A stretch of DNA of 5,410 bases from Nitrospira sp. UBA6909 (GTDB lineage: Bacteria; Nitrospirota; Nitrospiria; Nitrospirales; Nitrospiraceae), in the NCBI GenBank assembly GCA_002451055.1, contig DKBD01000199.1, positions 1,694 through 7,103 of the forward strand, in the 5' to 3' direction. The notes below the pieces were generated by a model. That model had not been told where the DNA came from and did no database searches. It saw only the letters and a list, made by a program, of their open reading frames with translations. The number at the start of each line of letters is the position of its first letter. Positions within the stretch are counted from its first letter, which is position 1. The translations under genes and the position numbers were made by a program. Positions 1 to 5,410 of the stretch are shown in pieces.

Positions 1-447
1 AGTTACATCGGCGAGGACGGCAAGGCTCATCAGCCCATCATGATCCACCGGGCCTTGATGGGCTCGATCGAGCGATTTTTCGGGATTCTGATCGAACATT
101 TCGGAGGGGCGTTCCCTACATGGCTGGCACCGGTGCAGGCGACAGTGATGAATATCACGGATAACCAGCGGGAGTACGTGGCAGCCGCGGCGGCGGAGTT
201 GAGGAACGCAGGCTTCCGAGTCGAAGCCGACATCCGCAATGAAAAAATCGGGTTCAAGATCCGCGAGGCGGAGAAGGCGAGAGTTCCGTTCATGTTGGTG
301 GCGGGAGGTCGCGAGGTCCAAGATGGGACCGTCTCGGTGAGGGGCCGAAGCGGCGCGAATCTTGGTACTATGACGCTTTCGGGAGTCATCGACCTTTTGC
401 GCGACGAGACTGCTCGTATCCGAGAAGACGTTCAACCCATACAATAG
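1..447 (+). CDS. thrS: Threonyl-tRNA synthetase, C-terminal part (5' end outside window)
   Basis: This is the last 148 residues of the cytoplasmic class II enzyme that charges tRNA-Thr with threonine; the reading frame is open from base 1. Residues 14-34 are class II motif 3 (MIHRALMGSIER, then FPTWLAPVQ). By alignment from memory with E. coli ThrRS, His16 (bases 46-48) corresponds to zinc ligand H511 and Arg25 to the ATP-contacting R520. From about residue 37 to the end lies the anticodon-binding (HGTP) domain, with the family signature DIRNEKIGFKIREAE and the strand VPFMLVAGGREV. The C-terminus has a normal length, ending about 15 residues after the last domain helix. The TAG stop at 445-447 overlaps the Shine-Dalgarno sequence of infC, so the two genes are probably co-transcribed and translationally coupled. 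The N-terminal editing and TGS domains lie outside the window. Identification is very secure. Confidence 0.97.
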   Translation, partial: SYIGEDGKAHQPIMIHRALMGSIERFFGILIEHFGGAFPTWLAPVQATVMNITDNQREYVAAAAAELRNAGFRVEADIRNEKIGFKIREAEKARVPFMLVAGGREVQDGTVSVRGRSGANLGTMTLSGVIDLLRDETARIREDVQPIQ

Positions 448-453
448 GAGGTG
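446..453 (+). promoter_or_regulatory. Strong Shine-Dalgarno sequence of infC, deciding its start
   Basis: AGGAGGTG is fully complementary to the 3' end of bacterial 16S rRNA and overlaps the thrS TAG stop (445-447). Counting from AGGAG (446-450), the gap to ATC at 458 is 7 bases, which is optimal. The gap is 4 bases to ATT at 455 and 25 bases to the first conventional start, GTG at 476. The bases just before that GTG (461-475) contain no purine-rich ribosome binding site. The site therefore argues for a non-canonical start at 458, or less likely 455. Confidence 0.85.
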
Positions 454-457
454 GATT

Positions 458-967
458 ATCGTTCCCAAACTGCGCGTGAATCGTGAGATCCGGGTCCGAG
501 AAGTACGGGTCATCGGTCCTGACGGAGAGCAACTCGGGATTCTTCCGACACCAGACGCCTTTCGCCAAGCCCAAGAAGGCGGATATGACTTGGTTGAAGT
601 GGCCCCGACTTCCGTTCCTCCAGTCTGCCGGATCATGGACTACGGCAAATACAAGTACGAGCTCAGCAAGAAGGAGCATCAGAGTCGGCGCCATCAGAAG
701 TCCACGCAGGTGAAGGAAATCAAGTTGCGGCCGCGCACAGACAAGCACGACTTGGAAATTAAGATTCGACAAATAAAAGCCTTCTTGGAGGAAGGCAATA
801 AGACAAAGGTTACTCTGACCTTTCGGGGGCGCGAAATGGCCAACCAAGAGATGGGCCGCCAAGTGATGAGCTCGGTGATCGAGGAGCTGGCTCAGTCCGG
901 CACGATCGAATATGCCCCGCGCATGGAGGGACGGAGTTTGATTATGATCGTAGCGCCGAAGCATTGA
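458..967 (+). CDS. infC: Translation initiation factor IF-3 with a non-canonical (ATC) start
   Basis: IF3 binds the 30S subunit, prevents joining with 50S, and checks initiator tRNA and the start codon. From ATC at 458 the protein has 169 residues, a normal length for the family (E. coli 180). The N-domain opens VPKLRVNREIRVREVRVIG and contains the IF3 signature RIMDYGKYKYELSK at residues 58-71. A basic linker rich in K, R, H and Q follows (about 70-85). The C-domain begins VKEIKLRP and includes LTFRGREMANQEMG and a terminal LIMIVAPKH. The first ATG/GTG/TTG-type start in frame is GTG 476, but it lacks a ribosome binding site and would remove VPKLR, which resembles the usual family N-terminus. 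The strong site at 446-453 points to ATC 458, with ATT 455 as alternative (170 residues). Rare AUU or AUC starts on infC are known in E. coli and Myxococcus and support autoregulation by IF3. The protein identity is certain; the exact start is inferred. Confidence 0.95.
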   Translation: MVPKLRVNREIRVREVRVIGPDGEQLGILPTPDAFRQAQEGGYDLVEVAPTSVPPVCRIMDYGKYKYELSKKEHQSRRHQKSTQVKEIKLRPRTDKHDLEIKIRQIKAFLEEGNKTKVTLTFRGREMANQEMGRQVMSSVIEELAQSGTIEYAPRMEGRSLIMIVAPKH

Positions 968-980
968 CGCAGGCCGCGCC

Positions 981-1009
981 GCGATCGGCTAACGGAAGGA
1001 ACGTATCGC
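981..1009 (+). promoter_or_regulatory. rpmI ribosome binding site inside a possible small hairpin
   Basis: GGAAGGA at 994-1000 lies 9 bases before the rpmI ATG and is a good Shine-Dalgarno sequence. GCGAT (981-985) can pair with ATCGC (1005-1009), which would hold the site in a 19-base loop directly before the start codon. A competing pairing, GCCG (973-976) with CGGC (986-989), excludes it. L20 is known to repress rpmI-rplT translation through RNA structure near rpmI in E. coli, so this is a plausible control region. The stems are short and no homology to the known L20 operator was established. Confidence 0.4.
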
Positions 1010-1201
1010 ATGAAAATGAAGACACACAAAGGCGCCAGTAAGCGGTTCGCAAAAACCGGAAGCGGGAAGATCGTCCGGCGAAAAGCCGGCAAGCGTCATC
1101 TGCTTTCTCATAAAGGGAGCGACCGGAAGCGCCGCTTGAGCGGCACCGCGGTTGTCGATGCTACGGCCACCACGTCGTTGAGCAAGCTGCTCCCGCGTTA
1201 A
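1010..1201 (+). CDS. rpmI: 50S ribosomal protein bL35
   Basis: This small, very basic protein of 63 residues is a component of the large ribosomal subunit; the family is usually about 65 residues. The N-terminal [20 protein letters not shown] is the recognisable L35 start. It is followed by [23 protein letters not shown], which carries the conserved basic H-L-L-x-x-K region that contacts 23S rRNA. ATG 1010 was preferred over ATG 1016 because the Shine-Dalgarno GGAAGGA ends 9 bases before it and because the family normally begins with a few residues before KTHKG. It lies 42 bases after infC and 47 before rplT, the standard infC-rpmI-rplT arrangement. Expression probably depends on the infC operon and on L20 feedback. 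Confidence 0.96.
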   Translation: MKMKTHKGASKRFAKTGSGKIVRRKAGKRHLLSHKGSDRKRRLSGTAVVDATATTSLSKLLPR

Positions 1202-1225
1202 TCGTTCGACACGGGAAGTTTTTTT
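1189..1225 (+). terminator. Possible attenuator between rpmI and rplT
   Basis: TCCCG (1191-1195) can pair with CGGGA (1212-1216). C1190 with G1218 and a G-T pair can extend the stem around a bulged A1217. A run of seven T follows at once (1219-1225). The rpmI stop codon (1199-1201) sits in the 16-base loop. Stem plus T-run resembles an intrinsic terminator, but the stem is short and the loop large, so termination would at most be partial. Ribosomes finishing rpmI would disrupt it. Confidence 0.35.
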
Positions 1226-1248
1226 ACGCTGCAAAGGAGTAAGGAATC

Positions 1249-1617
1249 ATGCCTAGAGCAAAAGGCGGGCCGAAGACAAGACATCGGAGAAATAAACGGC
1301 TGAAGTTGGCCAAAGGGCAGTACGGCGGGAAAAGCCGGCTGTTCCGTTCGGCGACAGAGAGCGTCGATAAAGGGCTCACCTATGCCTATGTGGGGCGGAA
1401 GGACAGAAAAGGCGATTTCCGCCGTCTCTGGATCGCCCGTATCAGCGCAGCGGTGAGGAACCATGGCCTGACCTATGGCCGGTTCATCAATGCCCTCAAG
1501 AAGGCGAATGTGTTGTTGGATCGCAAAGTCCTCTCTGACATGGCGATCAAGGATGCGGCCGGCTTCGAGCAATTGATCGGCCTCGCCAAGCAACACGTGA
1601 CGCCCACAACGGCGTAA
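1249..1617 (+). CDS. rplT: 50S ribosomal protein bL20
   Basis: L20 is an early-assembling 23S rRNA-binding protein of the large subunit and, in bacteria studied, the translational repressor of its own operon. The product has 122 residues (family about 117-120). The basic, extended N-terminal tail MPRAKGGPKTRHRRNKRLK is followed by LAKGQYGGKSRLFRSA. The globular part carries DFRRLWIARISAAVRNHGL, LTYGRFINALKKAN and LLDRKVLSDMAIKDAAGF, all family hallmarks. The start at 1249 is supported by AAAGGAG (1233-1239, 9 bases upstream); a second purine patch, AAGGAA, lies at 1241-1246. No pheS follows on this strand, unlike the common infC-rpmI-rplT-pheS-pheT order; the operon seems to end at the hairpin 32 bases downstream. 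Confidence 0.97.
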   Translation: MPRAKGGPKTRHRRNKRLKLAKGQYGGKSRLFRSATESVDKGLTYAYVGRKDRKGDFRRLWIARISAAVRNHGLTYGRFINALKKANVLLDRKVLSDMAIKDAAGFEQLIGLAKQHVTPTTA

Positions 1618-1648
1618 TCTCGACCGCCCGCACGATCATCACCAGGGA

Positions 1649-1677
1649 GAAAGGGGCGACAGATGTCGCTCCCTTTC
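1649..1677 (+). terminator. Hairpin after rplT, likely operon terminator
   Basis: GAAAGGGGCGAC (1649-1660) pairs with GTCGCTCCCTTTC (1665-1677) over 12 base pairs, with one bulged T (1670) and a four-base AGAT loop. It lies 32 bases after the rplT stop and before a gap with no gene. The T-run is weak (only TTTC at the 3' arm, then ACGTCCC), so it may be a leaky intrinsic terminator or a 3' end stabilising hairpin. Confidence 0.6.
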
Positions 1678-1693
1678 ACGTCCCATTCACGTC
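1675..1693 (+). repeat. Tandem 8-base direct repeat TTCACGTC, 11-base period
   Basis: TTCACGTC occurs at 1675-1682 and again at 1686-1693, so the copies are spaced by about one helical turn. The first copy overlaps the 3' arm of the hairpin after rplT. A perfect 10-base palindrome, AGGCATGCCT, follows at 1710-1719. Such spacing can mark a protein binding site upstream of the DUF2130 gene, but two short copies can also arise by chance. Confidence 0.35.
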
Positions 1694-1876
1694 AGGTCAT
1701 GATACCCAAAGGCATGCCTGTCTTATTCCATCCTGTTGTATGCTCCGCGGCGTGATTTCCCTCTGGCGAAGCGGTATCCTCCTTCTCTTGACGTGTGCGA
1801 GACCGAAGAACTCCTCACAGAAGTACCGGCTCAGAAAAAGCCGCACATACAGACTGAAGAGGACATGAGGCGAGCC

Positions 1877-3166
1877 ATGAGTGAACCCACCATCATCTGT
1901 CCAGGCTGCAAGACGGAGGTCAAGCTCACGGAGTCACTTGCTGCCCCGCTGATCGAGTCCACGCGCCGTGAATACGAGAAACGCCTGGCCCAGAAAGATG
2001 CGGACGCAGCGAAACGGGATGCCGCGTTGCGCGAACGGGAGGAGGCTCTTTCCAAGGCCCAACAGGCACTCGATGAACAAATCGCTGAAAAACTCAGCCT
2101 GGAACGTAACAAAATTGCCATAGAGGAAGCCAAGAAGGCTAAGTTCACGTACCAGAGCGATCTCGATCAGAAGGCCAAGGAAGTAGACGAACTCAATGAG
2201 GTTCTGAGGCAGCGCGATGCAAAGCTGGCCGAGGCTCAGAAGACCCAGGCCGATCTCCTCCGAAAACAGCGGGAATTGGACGATGCCAAGCGCGAACTGG
2301 ATCTGACCGTCGAACGGCGTGTCCAGGAGGGCCTTGCCACCACGAGGGAACAGGCCAAGAAGGAAGCCGAGGATGGGCTCAAGCTCAAAGTCTTGGAGAA
2401 AGAGCAAACCATCGCCTCCATGCAGAAGCAAATCGAGGAGTTGAAGCGAAAGGCCGAACAAGGATCACAGCAGTTGCAAGGTGAGGTCCAGGAGCTTGAA
2501 CTGGAAGCGTTGTTACGCGCCAAGTTTCCACGGGATACGGTCGAGCCGGTCCCCAAAGGGGAACATGGCGGCGATGCGCTTCAGCACGTGGCCGGACCAA
2601 CCGGGCAACCCTGCGGCACGATCATCTGGGAATCGAAACGCACAAAACACTGGAGCGACGGCTGGCTCGCGAAGCTCCGAGAAGACCAGCGGGCTGCAAA
2701 AGCAGAGATCGCCGTCATCGCGACACACTCACTTCCCAAAGACGTCGAAACTTTTGGTATCGTCGAGGGTGTCTGGGTCACGCTTCCCAAGACGATACTC
2801 CCACTGGCCGTCACCCTCCGCCAGACACTCATCGAAGTCGCCTCAGCCAGGCAGGCTTCAGAGGGGCAGCAGACCAAAACCGAGATGATTTATCAGTATC
2901 TGACCGGACCTCGCTTCCGTCATCGAGTCGAGGCGATTGTCGAGGCCTTTTCCACCATGCAGGAGGATCTCGATAAGGAAAAGAAGGCGATTGTGAAGCA
3001 ATGGGCAAAGAGAGAAGAACAGATTGATCGAGTCATGCAGGCGACGGCCGGGATGTATGGGGACCTGCAAGGAATTGCCGGGAAAACCATTCAGGAAATC
3101 GCAGGCCTTGAGCTGTCCATCCCGGAACACCCCGCGGTAGAGGCGCACGAATCAACCCAACGCTAA
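1877..3166 (+). CDS. DUF2130 family protein: long coiled coil plus nuclease-like C-terminal domain
   Basis: The product (429 residues from ATG 1877) belongs to the DUF2130 family, whose function I do not know. It begins MSEPTIICPGCKTEVKLTESL, with one CxxC pair (C8, C11) like half a zinc ribbon. Residues from about 23 to 200 are rich in E, K, Q, R, A and L and look like one long coiled coil, ending at MQKQIEELKRKAEQ. The C-terminal domain has the order E206/E210 (ELELEALL), FPRDTVEPVPKGEHGGD (D233), IIWESK (E252, K254) and REDQ (Q271). This resembles the D...ExK...Q core of PD-(D/E)XK nucleases; that assignment is my inference. A helical tail follows, ending in ELSIPE. There is no signal peptide or membrane segment, so it is probably cytoplasmic. 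The frame is open back to 1736, but that stretch is unlike the family. ATG 1877 has GAGG six bases upstream; ATG 1865 is the alternative. Confidence 0.88.
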   Translation: MSEPTIICPGCKTEVKLTESLAAPLIESTRREYEKRLAQKDADAAKRDAALREREEALSKAQQALDEQIAEKLSLERNKIAIEEAKKAKFTYQSDLDQKAKEVDELNEVLRQRDAKLAEAQKTQADLLRKQRELDDAKRELDLTVERRVQEGLATTREQAKKEAEDGLKLKVLEKEQTIASMQKQIEELKRKAEQGSQQLQGEVQELELEALLRAKFPRDTVEPVPKGEHGGDALQHVAGPTGQPCGTIIWESKRTKHWSDGWLAKLREDQRAAKAEIAVIATHSLPKDVETFGIVEGVWVTLPKTILPLAVTLRQTLIEVASARQASEGQQTKTEMIYQYLTGPRFRHRVEAIVEAFSTMQEDLDKEKKAIVKQWAKREEQIDRVMQATAGMYGDLQGIAGKTIQEIAGLELSIPEHPAVEAHESTQR

Positions 3167-3224
3167 ATACCTGGGAGCCATTTCCACGAACCGCCAAAAC
3201 ACCTCGTGTTCCGCCCTGAGTGAT
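3167..3224. other. Short gap between convergent DUF2130 and pheT genes
   Basis: Only 58 bases separate the two stop codons. A small inverted repeat, AACAC (3198-3202) with GTGTT (3206-3210), could form a 5-bp hairpin. Read on the - strand it is followed by TT after the stem, which is a poor terminator. No strong bidirectional terminator is visible, so the two transcripts may overlap at their 3' ends. Confidence 0.45.
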
Positions 3225-4940
3225 TTACACGAGATCCGCGAGTTGCGACAAATTCACTTCAAACGCGACGACAGGCACGCCGATCTGCCAGCGTTCGAGA
3301 ACCTCGGGATGCAACTCGCCGATGAGGCCAAGCGATGTACCGGAGACGACGACTCTCCCCACACGACCTTCGAGGAACGACGGGTGCTTGAGCGGCTCCA
3401 GGCCGTATTCTTTCCCCACATGGTAGAAGAGCACATCCAGACAGGAATGGATTTCCGAGAAATGCGCCGTGGCATGGGCGATCACCGCGGCCAGAACGGT
3501 CTCTGTTCGGGAACCGAGTTCATGCGCTGGATCGGGAATCGCAACCTCGCCGGCTTCGAAGAGGCGATGTGGATAAAAGGCCCGGCTCGACGCCGCCTCG
3601 ACTCGTAGTAGCGACGGCACCACCCATTGCCGCAGACAGGAAAAGGTCAACGACATCGCATTGCGGACTTCCACCATGCTCCCCCATTCCGTCTCCCCCA
3701 GGCACATCGCATCGCGATACTGCTCCGGCGACCCGAGAATATTGGAGATGATTTCCTGAAACCCCAATCCGACCATCAATTCACGCGCCCGATCCGATGT
3801 CTGCTCGATACGAGACAGACCTCCCACAGTGAATTCGGACGGCATCTCTGGCATAAACGATGCGTAGCCGCGGCTCATGGCTACGTCTTCGACCACATCC
3901 ATGGCATGCATGAGATCCTGTCGATAGAGCGGCAATTTCGCCTTGACCGAACCTTTTCCGGCTGACACCTCGTAGCCATACGATTCAAGCGCTTGTTTCA
4001 CGGTCTTCTCACCGAGCTCCTGGCCCAGCGCCCGCTCGATCGTTTCGATTTGGATCGGCCGCGATTTTCCAAGATCACGCGGCGTGACGACGCGCGTGCC
4101 CAGCGACGTCTCATAGGGATACTGTGTTTCGATCGTTTCGATCACGGCGCCGCGGTCGGCGAGATTGACGGCGAAAATATTCAGGGTCAGGGCGACCATC
4201 GACAGATCGGTCCCGGTCACTTCCACGAACAGTTCATCATCTCCCACCCGCACTTCCCCGATCTCCCGGCTGTTGATGATCGGGGGAAACGACAAGGGCT
4301 GGTATTGCGCATCCCGGAGAAGAGGCAGGCGGCTTTGCCCAGCCAGGATATGTCCGTACTCCAATCCTTTCGGATGGACCATCAGGATTTCCGACAGGGT
4401 CATCACCGTCTCCATGCCCAAGGGCGTGAAGCGCGCTTCGTCTGCCTTCACCAATTCATACGTGACGGGGAACCGGATCTTCTGGAGTTGGTAGAGTCCG
4501 ATCGACACCGTCTTGCGTTTGTGCCCGAAGATCTCCGCCAGCTTCTCTTGCGTCTGAATAAGCTGGGCCAAGCCTTGTTCCGTGACTCGGTAGCCTCTGG
4601 CCGTGCACGCGGCAACGTAGGGGCGCACCTGTTCGAGTCCCGGCGACACGATGAGTTGGAGTTGTCGTTTGGTTGTCTTGGACAGGAATGGATAGGGTGT
4701 CGCTTTTCCCTCCCGCTTGATGCGGATTTGCCGCGCGATTCCCTCGCAACACCAGAGATCGGGACGATTGCTATCTTGCAGTTCGACGCGCAATTCGCCA
4801 GTGTCCGCATGATGTCCTTTCAACTCGCCCTTCACGAGCGTGAGCCATTCCTCCAGTTCGTCGATCGAGACAGACGCTGGAGCGCCTTCACCGCCGAGCA
4901 GCGACTCTAAATCGTTCTTGAAGATCGAAATCGTGGGCAT
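3225..4940 (-). CDS. pheT: Phenylalanyl-tRNA synthetase beta subunit, archaeal/eukaryotic type
   Basis: This is the beta chain of the alpha2-beta2 enzyme that charges tRNA-Phe. At 571 residues it is much shorter than usual bacterial PheT (about 800) and matches the archaeal class. It starts MPTISIFKNDLESLLG and has the SNRPDLWCCEGIARQ motif of the B1 domain (NRPDLW at 58-63) directly, without the bacterial inserted B2 OB-fold (EMAP-II-like) tRNA-binding domain. The B3/B4 editing region (about 100-265) includes FPPIINSREIGEV (218-230) and TGTDL. B5 (about 290-365) ends YRQDLMHAMDVVEDVAMSRGY (from 339). The catalytic-like core (375-571) has FEAGEV (461-466) and GLIGELHPEVLERW (538-551). The protein ends there, with no C-terminal FDX-ACB anticodon domain. 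ATG 4940 lies 8 bases after the pheS stop, and its weak Shine-Dalgarno sequence TAGG overlaps that stop, so translation is probably coupled to pheS. Confidence 0.94.
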   Translation of the reverse strand: MPTISIFKNDLESLLGGEGAPASVSIDELEEWLTLVKGELKGHHADTGELRVELQDSNRPDLWCCEGIARQIRIKREGKATPYPFLSKTTKRQLQLIVSPGLEQVRPYVAACTARGYRVTEQGLAQLIQTQEKLAEIFGHKRKTVSIGLYQLQKIRFPVTYELVKADEARFTPLGMETVMTLSEILMVHPKGLEYGHILAGQSRLPLLRDAQYQPLSFPPIINSREIGEVRVGDDELFVEVTGTDLSMVALTLNIFAVNLADRGAVIETIETQYPYETSLGTRVVTPRDLGKSRPIQIETIERALGQELGEKTVKQALESYGYEVSAGKGSVKAKLPLYRQDLMHAMDVVEDVAMSRGYASFMPEMPSEFTVGGLSRIEQTSDRARELMVGLGFQEIISNILGSPEQYRDAMCLGETEWGSMVEVRNAMSLTFSCLRQWVVPSLLRVEAASSRAFYPHRLFEAGEVAIPDPAHELGSRTETVLAAVIAHATAHFSEIHSCLDVLFYHVGKEYGLEPLKHPSFLEGRVGRVVVSGTSLGLIGELHPEVLERWQIGVPVVAFEVNLSQLADLV

Positions 4941-4948
4941 GGCGTTGC

Positions 4949-5410
4949 CTAGAATATCCCTCTCGTGGTGCGAATCAGTTCCAAATTATCCGTAAACAAC
5001 TCGCGGATATCGTGAATGCCGAGGGCCACCATGGCCATGCGATCCAAACCGAGGCCCCACGCAATCACCGGCACGGTCACGCCCATCGGCAAGGTCACTT
5101 CCGGTCTAAACAGCCCGGCCCCGCCGAGTTCCATCCATCCCAATCGGGGATGCCGCACATGCAGCTCGACCGACGGCTCCGTGAACGGGAAATAGGCCGG
5201 CACAAATTTTACCTCTTTGGCTTGGGCGACTTTCTGAGCGAACAGATTCAAGAGTCTCAACAAGGTTTGGAAGTTAATGTCTTCGCCCAACACGATCCCT
5301 TCGACTTGGAAAAAATCCGTCGCATGGGTCGCGTCGACTTGGTCGTATCGAAAACATCGCGCGATCGAAAAATACTTGCCCGGGACTGCCGGAGCTGCCG
5401 CTAGGGTTCT
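4949..5410 (-). CDS. pheS: Phenylalanyl-tRNA synthetase alpha subunit, archaeal type, C-terminal part
   Basis: The frame is open to the right edge, so the visible 153 residues are the C-terminal catalytic half; the start lies beyond 5410. The alpha chain binds ATP and phenylalanine and forms phenylalanyl-adenylate. Residues 11-38 hold class II motif 2: GKYFSIAR, FRYDQVDATH and FFQVEG. YFPFTEPSVE (73-82) and GGAGLFRPEV (96-105) are substrate-pocket segments. Motif 3 is VIAWGLGLDRMAM (115-127), in which the Ala before Trp-Gly corresponds to the phenylalanine-specificity Ala (E. coli A294, by my alignment). The GKYFSIAR and GLFRPEVTLP wording is closer to archaeal than to bacterial PheS, in agreement with its partner pheT. 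A GTG at 5293 is internal and not the start, because motif 2 lies upstream of it in the same frame. No frameshift is visible. Confidence 0.93.
   Translation of the reverse strand, partial: RTLAAAPAVPGKYFSIARCFRYDQVDATHATDFFQVEGIVLGEDINFQTLLRLLNLFAQKVAQAKEVKFVPAYFPFTEPSVELHVRHPRLGWMELGGAGLFRPEVTLPMGVTVPVIAWGLGLDRMAMVALGIHDIRELFTDNLELIRTTRGIF

Larger units (their letters stand above)
1618..1876 (+). other. Intergenic region between rplT and DUF2130 gene
   Basis: This 259-base gap contains the post-rplT hairpin, the direct repeats and the palindrome listed separately. From 1736 a frame stays open into the DUF2130 gene (TTG start), giving 47 extra residues rich in P, R and E without family resemblance; I take it as untranslated leader. 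A TTGACG at 1788-1793 could be a -35 box but has no convincing -10 box 16-19 bases later. TATGCT at 1739-1744 could be a -10 box but has no -35 partner. The promoter of the DUF2130 gene is therefore not identified. Confidence 0.5.

Noticed and set aside
386..964. A 192-codon open frame on the - strand opposite infC.
   Set aside because: It is antisense to the certain infC gene and has no family resemblance.
1788..1793. TTGACG as a sigma-70 -35 box for the DUF2130 gene.
   Set aside because: The sequence 16-19 bases downstream (around 1810-1818) has no TATAAT-like element.
1736..1876. A 47-residue N-terminal extension of the DUF2130 protein from TTG 1736.
   Set aside because: No ribosome binding site was seen, it has no family resemblance, and a better-supported start exists at ATG 1877 with GAGG six bases upstream.
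1934..2461. A 175-codon, leucine- and phenylalanine-rich frame on the - strand that looks membrane-like.
   Set aside because: It is the mirror of the E/K-rich coiled coil of the DUF2130 gene; antisense reading of GAG/AAG codons gives L and F.
3198..3210. AACAC-CTC-GTGTT inverted repeat as terminator between the convergent genes.
   Set aside because: Only 5 base pairs and no T-run on either strand worth the name.
3993..4910. A 305-codon open frame on the + strand opposite pheT.
   Set aside because: It lies wholly antisense to a well-conserved pheT, its product is rich in R, H, Q and F without recognisable domains, and long antisense frames are common opposite GC-rich genes.
5291..5293. GTG at 5293 (- strand) as the start of a short 114-residue pheS.
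   Set aside because: The frame continues upstream through intact motif 2 (GKYFSIAR, FRYDQVDATH) to the window edge, so the gene is cut by the window and not truncated.

Overview
The window holds a bacterial translation gene cluster. On the + strand, in the classic bacterial order, are the 3' end of thrS (threonyl-tRNA synthetase), infC (initiation factor IF3), rpmI (L35) and rplT (L20). A stand-alone DUF2130 gene follows on the same strand. On the - strand, converging on it, is a pheS-pheT pair for the two subunits of phenylalanyl-tRNA synthetase; pheS runs off the right edge. The DNA looks moderately GC-rich, every gene is intact apart from the two cut by the window edges, and coding density is high. 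The cluster is clearly bacterial. A Nitrospira-like (Nitrospirota) host is my best guess from protein style and from the archaeal-type PheRS, but this is an impression and not a demonstrated placement.

Region by region: 1-447 is the thrS C-terminus, with motif 3 and the anticodon-binding domain. 446-967 is infC, whose strong Shine-Dalgarno sequence overlaps the thrS stop and which appears to start at a rare ATC codon. 1010-1201 is rpmI and 1249-1617 is rplT. 1649-1677 is a strong hairpin that probably closes the operon. 1618-1876 is a 259-base non-coding gap with small repeats. 1877-3166 is the DUF2130 gene, a long coiled coil followed by a domain with PD-(D/E)XK nuclease-like residues. 3167-3224 is a 58-base gap between converging genes. 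3225-4940 (-) is pheT and 4949-5410 (-) is partial pheS.

Function: apart from DUF2130, everything serves translation: charging of tRNA-Thr and tRNA-Phe, initiation (IF3) and the large ribosomal subunit (L35, L20). In many bacteria pheS-pheT follow rplT directly as a bacterial-type pair with a beta subunit of about 800 residues. Here that place is taken by DUF2130. The pheST pair next door is inverted and of archaeal/eukaryotic type, with a 571-residue beta subunit. The simplest reading is replacement of the ancestral pheST by an archaeal-type version close to the original position. The other notable point is the non-canonical infC start, which fits the known autoregulation of IF3.
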